From: Bacteroidota bacterium
Lineage (GTDB): Bacteria > Bacteroidota > Ignavibacteria > Tepidaquicellales > Tepidaquicellaceae
Direction: 5' to 3'
Assembly (NCBI GenBank): GCA_003519545.1
Contig: DOWN01000279.1
Span: 4,933 to 12,203 of the forward strand
Length of the DNA stretch: 7,271 nucleotides
Under the pieces are notes generated by a model. That model saw only the letters and a program-made list of their open reading frames with translations, was not told the origin of the DNA and ran no database searches. The position numbers were made by a program, and so were the translations under genes. Below, in pieces: positions 1 through 5,803 of the stretch (position 1 is its first letter; every line of letters starts with the position of its first letter).

Positions 1-1026
1 GGTGGTGGCAGATGTAACTTCACAAATGTTCACACCAAACCTGAAAATTTCATTTCTCAAAATCCTCATTTTTGCAAGTCTGCTCTTGCCAGATTTTCGC
101 CCGGCGATTTTATTTCCTTAGTTGAAAAATATAAAATCGGTTATCACGAAAAAAAACTAGGTCAACTATTCTGTAATAATTCTTCAAGAGATATTGTTGA
201 TATGCTTTTAACCGAGTGTAGCATTTCAAATGTAAAAATCAAAACAAATTGCGAAGTAACCGAAATAAAAAAATCTGATAATTTTTATATAAAAACAAAT
301 TCAGATGAATACTCCAGCGATTCACTTGTAATTGCAACAGGTGGCATTTCAATTCCGAAAATGGGTGCAACTGATTTCGGATATAACATCGCAAAACAAT
401 TTGAACTTAAACTAACGGATATCTCTCCGGGTCTAGTGCCTTTTGTATTGAATAATAATCCTTTCTCAGAAATATCAGGAATTTCAATTGATTGTATCGT
501 TACAATTGATAAAACCTCATTTCGAGAAAATATTTTATTCACACATAATGGTTTAAGTGGACCCGCAATTTTACAAATATCAAATTATTGGCATCACGGA
601 AAAATAATTTCAATAAATTTACTTCCTGATTTAAACATCGAAGAAATTTTAAATCAAAATATTTCTTCAAAAAAAGAGTTGTTGAATTTTCTATCTGATT
701 ATCTGCCGAAAAGATTTGTTGAAATATTTTTCATAAAATATTTCAAATCCAAATCTGTAAATAAATTAACCGTTGAAGAAATCCAAAAACTTTCAAGTTT
801 GATTCATTCATTTAAAATTAAACCTGACACAACCGAAGGGTTTGAAAAAGCAGAAGTCACTCGAGGTGGCGTGGATACAAATGAAATTTCCTCCAAATCA
901 ATGGAATCAAAAAAAGTCCCCGGATTATTTTTTATTGGAGAAGTTCTTGATGTAACCGGTTGGCTTGGCGGTTATAATTTCCAATGGGCATGGGCTTCCG
1001 CCTCCGCCTGCTCCGAAACTGTATAA
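1..1026 (+). CDS. HI0933/BaiN-like FAD-dependent oxidoreductase, 5'-truncated
   Basis: The reading frame is open from base 1 to the TAA at 1024-1026 (341 residues), so the gene starts upstream of the window; the first internal Met, at 202, is not the real start. The fragment opens with GGGRCNFTN, the conserved motif of HI0933/YhiN/BaiN flavoproteins, which in family members lies roughly 40 residues after the start. The missing part should therefore be the GxGxxG Rossmann strand that binds FAD. Other visible family signs are VIATGG (about residues 110-115), ILFTHNGLSGP (178-188), AEVTRGGVDTNEI (284-296) and the C-terminal FAD-contacting stretch with GLFFIGEVLD and GWLGGYNFQWAWASA (308-334). 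The family is cytosolic and its physiological substrate is mostly unknown; BaiN has been linked to bile-acid reduction, but that role should not be transferred here. No terminator is obvious after the stop. Family assignment is secure; function is not. Confidence 0.93.
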   Translation, partial: GGGRCNFTNVHTKPENFISQNPHFCKSALARFSPGDFISLVEKYKIGYHEKKLGQLFCNNSSRDIVDMLLTECSISNVKIKTNCEVTEIKKSDNFYIKTNSDEYSSDSLVIATGGISIPKMGATDFGYNIAKQFELKLTDISPGLVPFVLNNNPFSEISGISIDCIVTIDKTSFRENILFTHNGLSGPAILQISNYWHHGKIISINLLPDLNIEEILNQNISSKKELLNFLSDYLPKRFVEIFFIKYFKSKSVNKLTVEEIQKLSSLIHSFKIKPDTTEGFEKAEVTRGGVDTNEISSKSMESKKVPGLFFIGEVLDVTGWLGGYNFQWAWASASACSETV

Positions 1027-1051
1027 CTTGTCCAATTATCAAAAAATTTTA

Positions 1052-1088
1052 ACCACGAATTTCCACTAATTAAACAAATTCCACAAAT
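1052..1088 (-). repeat. ATTCGT-type repeat, inverted diverged copy
   Basis: Read on the - strand this 37-nt segment matches 1228-1264 at 31 of 37 positions by direct comparison. It begins 26 nt after the flavoprotein stop codon. It has lost several of the CG dinucleotides that mark the other two copies (CGAAT has become TAAT or CAAAT), so it looks like the oldest or least constrained copy. Being inverted to 1228-1264, it could pair with it as a long imperfect stem. Confidence 0.75.
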
Positions 1089-1100
1089 TATTAGCAAATT

Positions 1101-1136
1101 TAAAGTCCCCCTTTGGAGGGGGATTTAGGGGGAGGA
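1101..1136 (+). repeat. C/G-rich stem-loop intergenic repeat
   Basis: TCCCCCT (1106-1112) and AGGGGGA (1117-1123) form a perfect 7-bp stem around a TTGG loop, followed by TTTAGGGGGAGG (1124-1135). This strongly G/C-rich patch stands out from the AT-rich surroundings. Similar CCCCCTTTGGAGGGGG elements occur, from memory, between genes in many Bacteroidota and other genomes. No T-run follows the stem, so it is not a standard intrinsic terminator, though it could stall polymerase or protect an mRNA 3' end. Confidence 0.65.
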
Positions 1137-1160
1137 TTTACCACTCCTATTCCACCACCG

Positions 1161-1210
1161 TGTCATTGCGGGCTTAGTTTATCCCGACCTGTAGGGACCC
1201 CGCAATCTCT
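1161..1210 (+). repeat. CATTGCG...GCAATCTC palindromic repeat
   Basis: ATTGCGGG (1165-1172) pairs perfectly with CCCGCAAT (1199-1206), and inside this TCCC (1182-1185) pairs with GGGA (1194-1197), giving a two-level hairpin. The outer ends (TGTCATTGCG and GCAATCTC) resemble a short palindromic element that recurs between genes in many bacteria; that resemblance is from memory. It has no coding capacity, and if mobile it would need enzymes supplied in trans. Confidence 0.6.
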
Positions 1211-1220
1211 TCCCACTTCT

Positions 1221-1266
1221 ATTTCCCATTCGTGCAATTCGTCTAATTCGTGAAAATTCGTGGTGA
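1221..1266 (+). repeat. ATTCGT-type repeat, copy A
   Basis: This 46-nt unit matches 1316-1361 at 43 of 46 positions. It contains four ATTCGT hexamers, at 1228, 1237, 1246 and 1256, spaced 9, 9 and 10 nt apart, and ends in GGTGA. It is a direct repeat of copy B and an inverted repeat of 1052-1088. Confidence 0.85.
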
Positions 1267-1290
1267 ATCTAATTCTGCAACTTTAGAAGA

Positions 1291-1314
1291 GGTAGGGGGA
1301 GGGCTATCCACCCC
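1291..1314 (+). repeat. Partial second copy of the G-rich repeat
   Basis: TAGGGGGAGG at 1293-1302 repeats 1126-1135 exactly. The bases that follow (TATCCACCCC against TTACCACTCC) are also related. It sits directly in front of ATTCGT copy B, as the full G-rich element precedes copy A, which suggests that the two repeat types travel as one composite. The stem-forming half of the element (CCCCCTTTGGAGGGGG) is absent here. Confidence 0.5.
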
Positions 1315-1315
1315 A

Positions 1316-1361
1316 ATTTCCCATTCGTGCAATTCGTCCCTTTCGTGAAAATTCGTGGTGA
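1316..1361 (+). repeat. ATTCGT-type repeat, copy B
   Basis: Direct repeat of 1221-1266, with 3 differences in 46 nt, all inside a four-base patch (CTAA against CCCT). Hexamers lie at 1323, 1332, 1341 (degenerate, TTTCGT) and 1351 with the same 9-9-10 spacing as copy A. The high identity of A and B against the diverged inverted copy suggests a recent duplication or conversion. Confidence 0.85.
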
Positions 1362-1436
1362 TGTTTTAAATTGTTTTTTAAGTTATATCCGCACCCCCAT
1401 TCTTCAATCTGTAATCATTGATTTTTAGTCTTATCT

Positions 1437-1465
1437 TTTGCATATTCGTTAAAATACACTATAAT
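1437..1465 (+). promoter_or_regulatory. Probable sigma70-type promoter for hpf-hprK
   Basis: TTTGCA (1437-1442, 4 of 6 matches to TTGACA) is followed after exactly 17 nt by a perfect TATAAT (1460-1465). Transcription would start near 1472, giving a leader of about 43 nt. The TTTG at 1437-1440 also fits the -33 element described for Bacteroidetes promoters, while the -10 side looks more like the ordinary sigma70 box. The leader holds a weak hairpin (TTCC 1474-1477 with GGAA 1485-1488) followed by TTTTTTATT, which could cause minor early termination; I consider that weak. Confidence 0.6.
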
Positions 1466-1514
1466 AAACTCGGTTCCTCTTTCGGGAATTTTTTATTAAT
1501 TAAACTTAACACGT

Positions 1515-1838
1515 ATGAAAATAACAATCACTTCCAGACACTTTAAAGCACACGAAACTCTCACCGCTGAAATCGAATCCAAACTTAACGATCTCTCTAA
1601 ATACAACGAAGAAATTTTACATGCCGATGTAATTCTTTCTTATGAAAAACCAACGCACAGTATAAAAATATCAGAAATACTTGTAAAACTTAAAGACAAA
1701 CTATTAACTGCAAAAGAATCCGATGATGATTTTTCTAAATCTTTTGATAAAGCACTTTCCAAAATCGAAAATCAATTACTTAAACATAAAGATAAAATTA
1801 ATTCAAGAAAACACGAAGCACAAAGGTCTTCTAACTAA
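1515..1838 (+). CDS. hpf: Ribosome hibernation promoting factor, short form (HPF/RaiA family)
   Basis: A 107-residue protein of the HPF/RaiA (YfiA, sigma-54 modulation) family, which binds the small ribosomal subunit in starved or slow-growing cells and stops translation. Recognition rests on the MKITITSRHFKAHETL start, the central strands (HADVILSYEK and HSIKISEILVKLK), and the C-terminal helix after LTAKESDDDFSKSFDKAL, where the family has a D-Y-x-A-I-D-like pattern, then the basic IENQLLKHKDKI. The length covers only the N-terminal S30-binding domain. The C-terminal dimerisation domain of long HPF (about 180-190 residues) is absent, so any 100S formation would need another factor. ATG at 1515 is the only sensible start and has no Shine-Dalgarno motif. 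The hprK gene follows after 14 nt, so the two are probably cotranscribed from the promoter at 1437-1465. Basic residues dominate the tail (KHKDKINSRKHEAQR), fitting rRNA contact. Confidence 0.92.
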   Translation: MKITITSRHFKAHETLTAEIESKLNDLSKYNEEILHADVILSYEKPTHSIKISEILVKLKDKLLTAKESDDDFSKSFDKALSKIENQLLKHKDKINSRKHEAQRSSN

Positions 1839-1852
1839 ATCAAATATTCTTA

Positions 1853-2893
1853 ATGTCTGACCGTTTCTCAAATCTTAAAGAAGTAAAAAAAGAATCTATC
1901 TCGGTTGATTTTTTCTTTCAATCTTGCAAAGAAAGATTCCGTCTTCATAAAGTTTCTCAAGGCGAAATTCCTAAAGACAAACTCATAACGGATAAAGACA
2001 TTCACAGACCGGGACTCGCTCTGGCAGGATACATTGATTTGTTCACCTATAAAAGAATTCAAGTTTTCGGAAATACTGAACTGCGTTATCTAAAGTCTCT
2101 TGCCGATGAAGAAAGAAAATCTTCTCTTGAAAAATTTTTTAAACACGATGTCCCTTGCATTATCATTACTAATGAAAACGAGATTCCAAAAGAATTAATG
2201 AAACTTGCCGATTCTACTAATACTCCCGTTTTCAGAACTAACATACCTACAACGCGTGCCGCATATCTTATAAGTGATTTTCTCGACGATCAATTTTCAG
2301 TTCAGGTTATCATCCACGGCTCTTTTGTAGATGTTTATGGCATCGGACTTATGTTCACAGGTAAATCAGGAATCGGAAAAAGCGAAATCACCCTCGATCT
2401 CATAGAGCGTGGTCACAGACTTGTTGCCGATGACGTAGTTGTTGTTTCTAAAAAAGCGGAAAGTGTGCTTATGGGTTCAGGAACAAATCTTGTTAAACAT
2501 TTTATGGAAGTCAGAGGTCTGGGAATAATTGATATAAGATCTATCTTTGGTATCAGAGCAATACGTTTTCAGAAAAGAGTTGAAGTTATTGTTGAACTTC
2601 TTAACTGGGATCCTTCCCGTGAGTATGACAGAACCGGTCTCGATTCTAAAAAAGTTAATATTCTCGGTGTTGATGTGGAACTTATCCGTTTACCAATCTT
2701 CCCCGGTAAGAATATTACGGTAATTGCAGAAGTTATTGCTTTAAATTATCTTTGCAAACACTACGGTTATAATCCGGCTGAAGAATTTCAGCGGAAACTG
2801 ACTGAAGAAATTGTAAAAAAATCTGAAACTAACAATCCTGATAAAGCAACGTATGACAGAACTATTGAATATTTTGAACACGACTTTGAATAA
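1853..2893 (+). CDS. hprK: HPr kinase/phosphorylase
   Basis: A 346-residue cytosolic enzyme that phosphorylates, and dephosphorylates, a serine of the carrier HPr or an HPr-like protein, linking carbon and energy status to regulation. The N-terminal domain (about 15-145) is variable, as in the family. The catalytic domain shows H155 in IIHGSFVDVYG, the P-loop GKSGIGKS (170-177) with E178, RGHRLVADD with D193-D194, the HprK signature HFMEVRGLGIIDI (216-228), REYDRTGLD (256-264) and PGKN (284-287). The spacings H155-K176 (21) and K176-D193 (17) match known HprK enzymes. It is longer than the usual ~310 residues, with about 17 extra at the N-terminus and about 20 acidic/polar residues at the C-terminus. 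All catalytic residues I know of are present, so it should be active. No ptsH or other PTS gene lies in the window; in this lineage HprK often occurs without a sugar PTS. The start has no Shine-Dalgarno motif. Confidence 0.96.
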   Translation: MSDRFSNLKEVKKESISVDFFFQSCKERFRLHKVSQGEIPKDKLITDKDIHRPGLALAGYIDLFTYKRIQVFGNTELRYLKSLADEERKSSLEKFFKHDVPCIIITNENEIPKELMKLADSTNTPVFRTNIPTTRAAYLISDFLDDQFSVQVIIHGSFVDVYGIGLMFTGKSGIGKSEITLDLIERGHRLVADDVVVVSKKAESVLMGSGTNLVKHFMEVRGLGIIDIRSIFGIRAIRFQKRVEVIVELLNWDPSREYDRTGLDSKKVNILGVDVELIRLPIFPGKNITVIAEVIALNYLCKHYGYNPAEEFQRKLTEEIVKKSETNNPDKATYDRTIEYFEHDFE

Positions 2894-2918
2894 TTTTTTT
2901 CTATCAAAACCCGGGAAC

Positions 2919-2937
2919 GCAAATTTTAAAAATTTGC
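2919..2937 (+). terminator. AT-rich hairpin between hprK and the transporter genes
   Basis: GCAAATTT (2919-2926) and AAATTTGC (2930-2937) form a perfect 8-bp inverted repeat with a TAA loop. It lies 25 nt after the hprK stop and 28 nt before the next ATG. Only two G-C pairs close the stem and the following bases are ATTTATAT rather than a U-run, so termination would be weak. It may instead be a protein-binding palindrome or a partial attenuator. A TTTGCA at 2933-2938 resembles the -35 box of the hpf promoter, but I find no good -10 at the right distance. Confidence 0.35.
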
Positions 2938-2965
2938 ATTTATATATAAACTTAAATAAATATTT

Positions 2966-4765
2966 ATGAAGAAATTTGGTTTATTCTTTGTAATAATACT
3001 TTCCCTCACAGTTTTATTCACCATCGCAGGTGGTCGTAAGAAAAAACCTGTTATGGAAAATAATGTCAACTCCATTCTCACTCCTCTCCAGGAACCCGAT
3101 ATTGTGGAAGCCGTGCAAGGCGATTGGGTAATCAAACAGGAAATGAGTGATGCTGAAAAATTAAATCCTGTTGTTACTAACGATGCAACCGCAGACGAAA
3201 TAATTTCATATTATCTGTTTGAAAAACTTCTCAGCCAGGATAGAGTTACTTATGAACTCGTTCCGGAAATCGCAAAGGAATTGCCCGTTTTAAGCGAAGA
3301 CCATCTGACTTATACTTTTGATATAAAAGAAAATATTAAATTTTCCGATGGCTCACCTTTAACCGGCGAAGATATCATCTTCACTTTCAAAGCAATTAAA
3401 AATCCTTTCACCGATGCACAGGCATTGAGAAATTATTTTGTTGATCTCGAAAGAGTTGAACTTGTTGACGGAAATAAATTCAAAGTAAAATTTGTTTTCA
3501 AACAACCTTATTTCAGAGCGATATATGCCGTTGGTGATATTAAAATCGTTCCTAAACATCTTCTCGATCCGGAAAAATTAAATGACAGAATTTCATTTGA
3601 AATGATTAATGAGTCTTACTCAAATTTAGATCCTGCTAAATATCCTGATATGAAAAAATTTGCAGACTTTTTAAATTCACAGGAAGTTTCACGTTCTCCA
3701 AAATACGTTGTCGGTTCCGGTCCTTATAAACTCGAAAGCTGGACAACCGGTCAGCAAATTGTTCTCATTAGAAATGATAACTGGTGGAATAAAGATGAAA
3801 AAGTATATCCTAAAAAAATAATTTTCAAAACCATAACTGACCAAAACGCTGCAATAGTATCTGCAAAGAATAAAGAAATTGATTTAATGTATGTCGTTCA
3901 GCCGGTTGATTTCGTTGAAAATGTTAAAGAACCTGAAAAGTTCGGTCTTAAAAAAGCACTCGTTCTTGAACCTGTTTACTCTTATATAGGGTGGAACAAC
4001 GCAAGCCCTCTTTTCAGTGACCCAAAAGTAAGAATGGCTATGAGTTATGCAATTGACCGTGCTTCCATTATTGAAAAAATATTTTACGGAATGGCTGTGC
4101 CTATTCAATCCCACGTTTTTTATAAAAGCGAATATTATGATTCGACTCTTCCTATAATCCCGTTTGACCTCGAAAAATCTAAACAACTTCTCAGCGAAGC
4201 AGGTTGGAAAGATACGGACGGAGACGGAATTCTTGATAAAATTATTGACGGAAAAAAAGTTGATTTTAAATTTACCTTCACAAATAACAATAATCCTACA
4301 CGAAGAAAAATTGCTCTCATTATTATAGATGCTCTAAAACAAATCGGAATCTCTGCAGATATTCAGGATTACGAGTGGTCAGTTTTTCTTGATAGAGTAA
4401 AGCGGCATAATTTTGATGCGGCTATAATGGCATGGCAACTTTCAACAGGTCCCGAAGACCCTTATCAGATTTGGCACTCTTCACAGTCTCAGGATAAAGG
4501 AAGTAATACAATTAGTTATAGCAATCCGAGAAGTGATGAACTAATCGAATTAAACAGAGTAACTTTTGATGACAGTGTAAGAAAAATTATTTTAAAAGAA
4601 TGGCAGGAAATTATTTATAAAGATCAGCCATATACTTTTCTCTGGACTCCAACCGGAAGGTATTTATATTCAGACAGATTTAAAAATACTCGCTGGTATT
4701 CTTATCCGAGTTCACCTCTTATGAAAGAGTGGTGGTCTCCAAAATCTTTAGCACGTTATAATTAA
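2966..4765 (+). CDS. Peptide-type ABC transporter solute-binding protein (family 5, DppA/OppA-like)
   Basis: A 599-residue extracytoplasmic binding protein that would capture peptides or similar solutes and deliver them to the permeases encoded next. Residues 1-22 form a signal sequence (MKKFGLFFVIILSLTVLFTI), followed by AGGRKKK. The stretch I20-A21-G22 is a typical lipobox, but residue 23 is Gly instead of the lipidated Cys. Family-5 hallmarks are YYLFEKLLSQD (82-92), LTYTFDIKENIKFSDGSPLT (114-133) with GEDIIFTF, GSGPYKLESW (250-259), DPKVRMAMSYAIDR (352-365) and QLLSEAGWKDTDGDGILDK (407-425), where DTDGDG is a calcium-loop-like motif common in the family. An extra segment (about 200-245) before GSGPY makes it longer than the ~535 residues of E. 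coli DppA. Substrate cannot be read from sequence: peptides are likely, but sugars, nickel or other solutes are possible. The permease gene begins 12 nt downstream. No Shine-Dalgarno motif precedes the ATG. Confidence 0.93.
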   Translation: MKKFGLFFVIILSLTVLFTIAGGRKKKPVMENNVNSILTPLQEPDIVEAVQGDWVIKQEMSDAEKLNPVVTNDATADEIISYYLFEKLLSQDRVTYELVPEIAKELPVLSEDHLTYTFDIKENIKFSDGSPLTGEDIIFTFKAIKNPFTDAQALRNYFVDLERVELVDGNKFKVKFVFKQPYFRAIYAVGDIKIVPKHLLDPEKLNDRISFEMINESYSNLDPAKYPDMKKFADFLNSQEVSRSPKYVVGSGPYKLESWTTGQQIVLIRNDNWWNKDEKVYPKKIIFKTITDQNAAIVSAKNKEIDLMYVVQPVDFVENVKEPEKFGLKKALVLEPVYSYIGWNNASPLFSDPKVRMAMSYAIDRASIIEKIFYGMAVPIQSHVFYKSEYYDSTLPIIPFDLEKSKQLLSEAGWKDTDGDGILDKIIDGKKVDFKFTFTNNNNPTRRKIALIIIDALKQIGISADIQDYEWSVFLDRVKRHNFDAAIMAWQLSTGPEDPYQIWHSSQSQDKGSNTISYSNPRSDELIELNRVTFDDSVRKIILKEWQEIIYKDQPYTFLWTPTGRYLYSDRFKNTRWYSYPSSPLMKEWWSPKSLARYN

Positions 4766-4777
4766 AAATTAAACAGA

Positions 4778-5794
4778 ATGATTGAATACATAATTAAACG
4801 GCTGTTAATATTTATCCCTACTTTGTTCATTATAACGCTTATCACGTTCATCATTTGCCGTATGGCTCCGGGAGACCCTACCGAGATGAAAATCGGTGGA
4901 ACTCAGGAAGCAATGAAAACTGATGCGAGAAATCAAATCACAGAAACAACTAAGGAATTTTATAAAAAGAAATTCGGACTTGATAAACCCCTATGGCAGC
5001 AATATTTCATTTGGATAGGGAATATGCTTCAGGGTGATTTCGGAAACTCCTTTAAAGATGACAGACCTGTTATAAGTAAAATTCTTGAACGTTTGCCTGT
5101 TACTGTCACCATAAATCTATTTTCGTTTTTGTTAATTTATTCCATTGCCATACCAATCGGAATTTATTCTGCGGCTAAGCAATATTCTTTTTGGGATAGA
5201 ACTTCCACCGTTATGCTTTTTATTTTGTATTCACTTCCAAATTTCTGGATTGGTACGCTCGCGATAGTTTTCTTGTGTAACGTGGAATATTTTAAAATTT
5301 TTCCTGCGGCAGGTATTCAGTCTTTAAATTATGATTCTCTTACGGGATTCCAAAAAATTCTTGACCGTGCTCATCATTTGATTTTACCTGTAATCATTTC
5401 CAGTGTCACAGCTCTTGCTTTCCTTTCAAGACAAATGAGAAGTTCAATGCTTGAAGTCATAAGACAGGATTATATCAGAACTGCACGTGCTAAAGGTCTC
5501 GAAGAGAAAAAAGTTATTTTAAAACACGCTCTAAGAAATTCTTTAATTCCTATTATAACAATTTTCGGTGGTCTCTTACCTGCAATGGTTGGCGGCTCTA
5601 TCATCATTGAATATATTTTTACCATTCCCGGTATGGGGCAACTCTTTTATCAGGGAATTCTTGACAGAGATTATCCCCTTATTATGGCAGAACTTTTTCT
5701 GATTGCAGTTTTAACAGTTATTGGTGTATTGATAGTTGATATTATTTATTCAATCGTAGATCCGAGAATCACTTTTACAAAAAAATCAGCATAA
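4778..5794 (+). CDS. dppB: ABC transporter permease, DppB/OppB type
   Basis: A 338-residue inner-membrane protein forming one half of the channel. It opens with the classic DppB start (MIEYIIKRLLIFIPTLFIIT, first membrane helix about 9-28) and the MAPGDPTE motif, then the periplasmic KKFGLDKPLWQQYFIWIGNM and GDFGNSF motifs (64-92). Further helices lie about 108-131, 142-168, 201-217, 256-280 and 303-327, giving the usual six. The EAA loop that docks an ATPase lies at 231-259 (DYIRTARAKG, then LKHALRNSLIPI), and IPGMGQLF (283-290) follows, all as in the family. Length is close to the 339 residues of E. coli DppB. It lies 12 nt after the binding-protein gene and 9 nt before the second permease, clearly one transcription unit. 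ATG at 4778 has no Shine-Dalgarno motif. The Dpp name is by family; Opp or Yej function is equally possible. Confidence 0.95.
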   Translation: MIEYIIKRLLIFIPTLFIITLITFIICRMAPGDPTEMKIGGTQEAMKTDARNQITETTKEFYKKKFGLDKPLWQQYFIWIGNMLQGDFGNSFKDDRPVISKILERLPVTVTINLFSFLLIYSIAIPIGIYSAAKQYSFWDRTSTVMLFILYSLPNFWIGTLAIVFLCNVEYFKIFPAAGIQSLNYDSLTGFQKILDRAHHLILPVIISSVTALAFLSRQMRSSMLEVIRQDYIRTARAKGLEEKKVILKHALRNSLIPIITIFGGLLPAMVGGSIIIEYIFTIPGMGQLFYQGILDRDYPLIMAELFLIAVLTVIGVLIVDIIYSIVDPRITFTKKSA

Positions 5795-5803
5795 CATTAT
5801 AAT

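Larger units (their letters stand above)
1027..1514. other. 488-nt non-coding region: repeat mosaic plus promoter
   Basis: No credible coding frame occurs on either strand. The left three quarters (about 1052-1361) are made of short repeats: three copies of an ATTCGT-type repeat (one inverted), a C/G-rich stem-loop with a second partial copy, and a CATTGCG...GCAATCTC element. The right part (1362-1514) is plain AT-rich sequence with a sigma70-like promoter and a short leader to hpf. The region separates the flavoprotein gene from the hpf-hprK unit, so they are probably transcribed independently. Confidence 0.8.

Noticed and set aside
202..1026. Flavoprotein gene starting at the ATG at 202
   Set aside because: The frame is open and family-like (GGGRCNFTN) from base 1, so this ATG is internal and the gene is truncated by the window edge.
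1221..1361. CRISPR-like array
   Set aside because: Only two direct copies, each with internal hexamer periodicity, separated by a spacer that is itself another repeat; no cas gene nearby.
1474..1494. Intrinsic terminator or attenuator in the hpf leader
   Set aside because: The stem is only about 4-5 bp, too weak to call as a separate feature, although a T-run follows.
1868..2062. 64-codon frame on the - strand opposite the start of hprK
   Set aside because: Antisense shadow of a conserved gene; low-complexity Phe/Arg-rich translation with no family resemblance.
3884..4186. 100-codon open frame on the - strand inside the binding-protein gene
   Set aside because: It lies entirely within a strongly conserved family-5 gene, its translation has no recognisable domain, and it has no promoter or neighbours on that strand.
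4211..4240. EF-hand or dockerin domain in the binding protein (DTDGDGILDK)
   Set aside because: A single calcium-loop-like motif at this place is common in family-5 binding proteins and does not indicate a separate domain.
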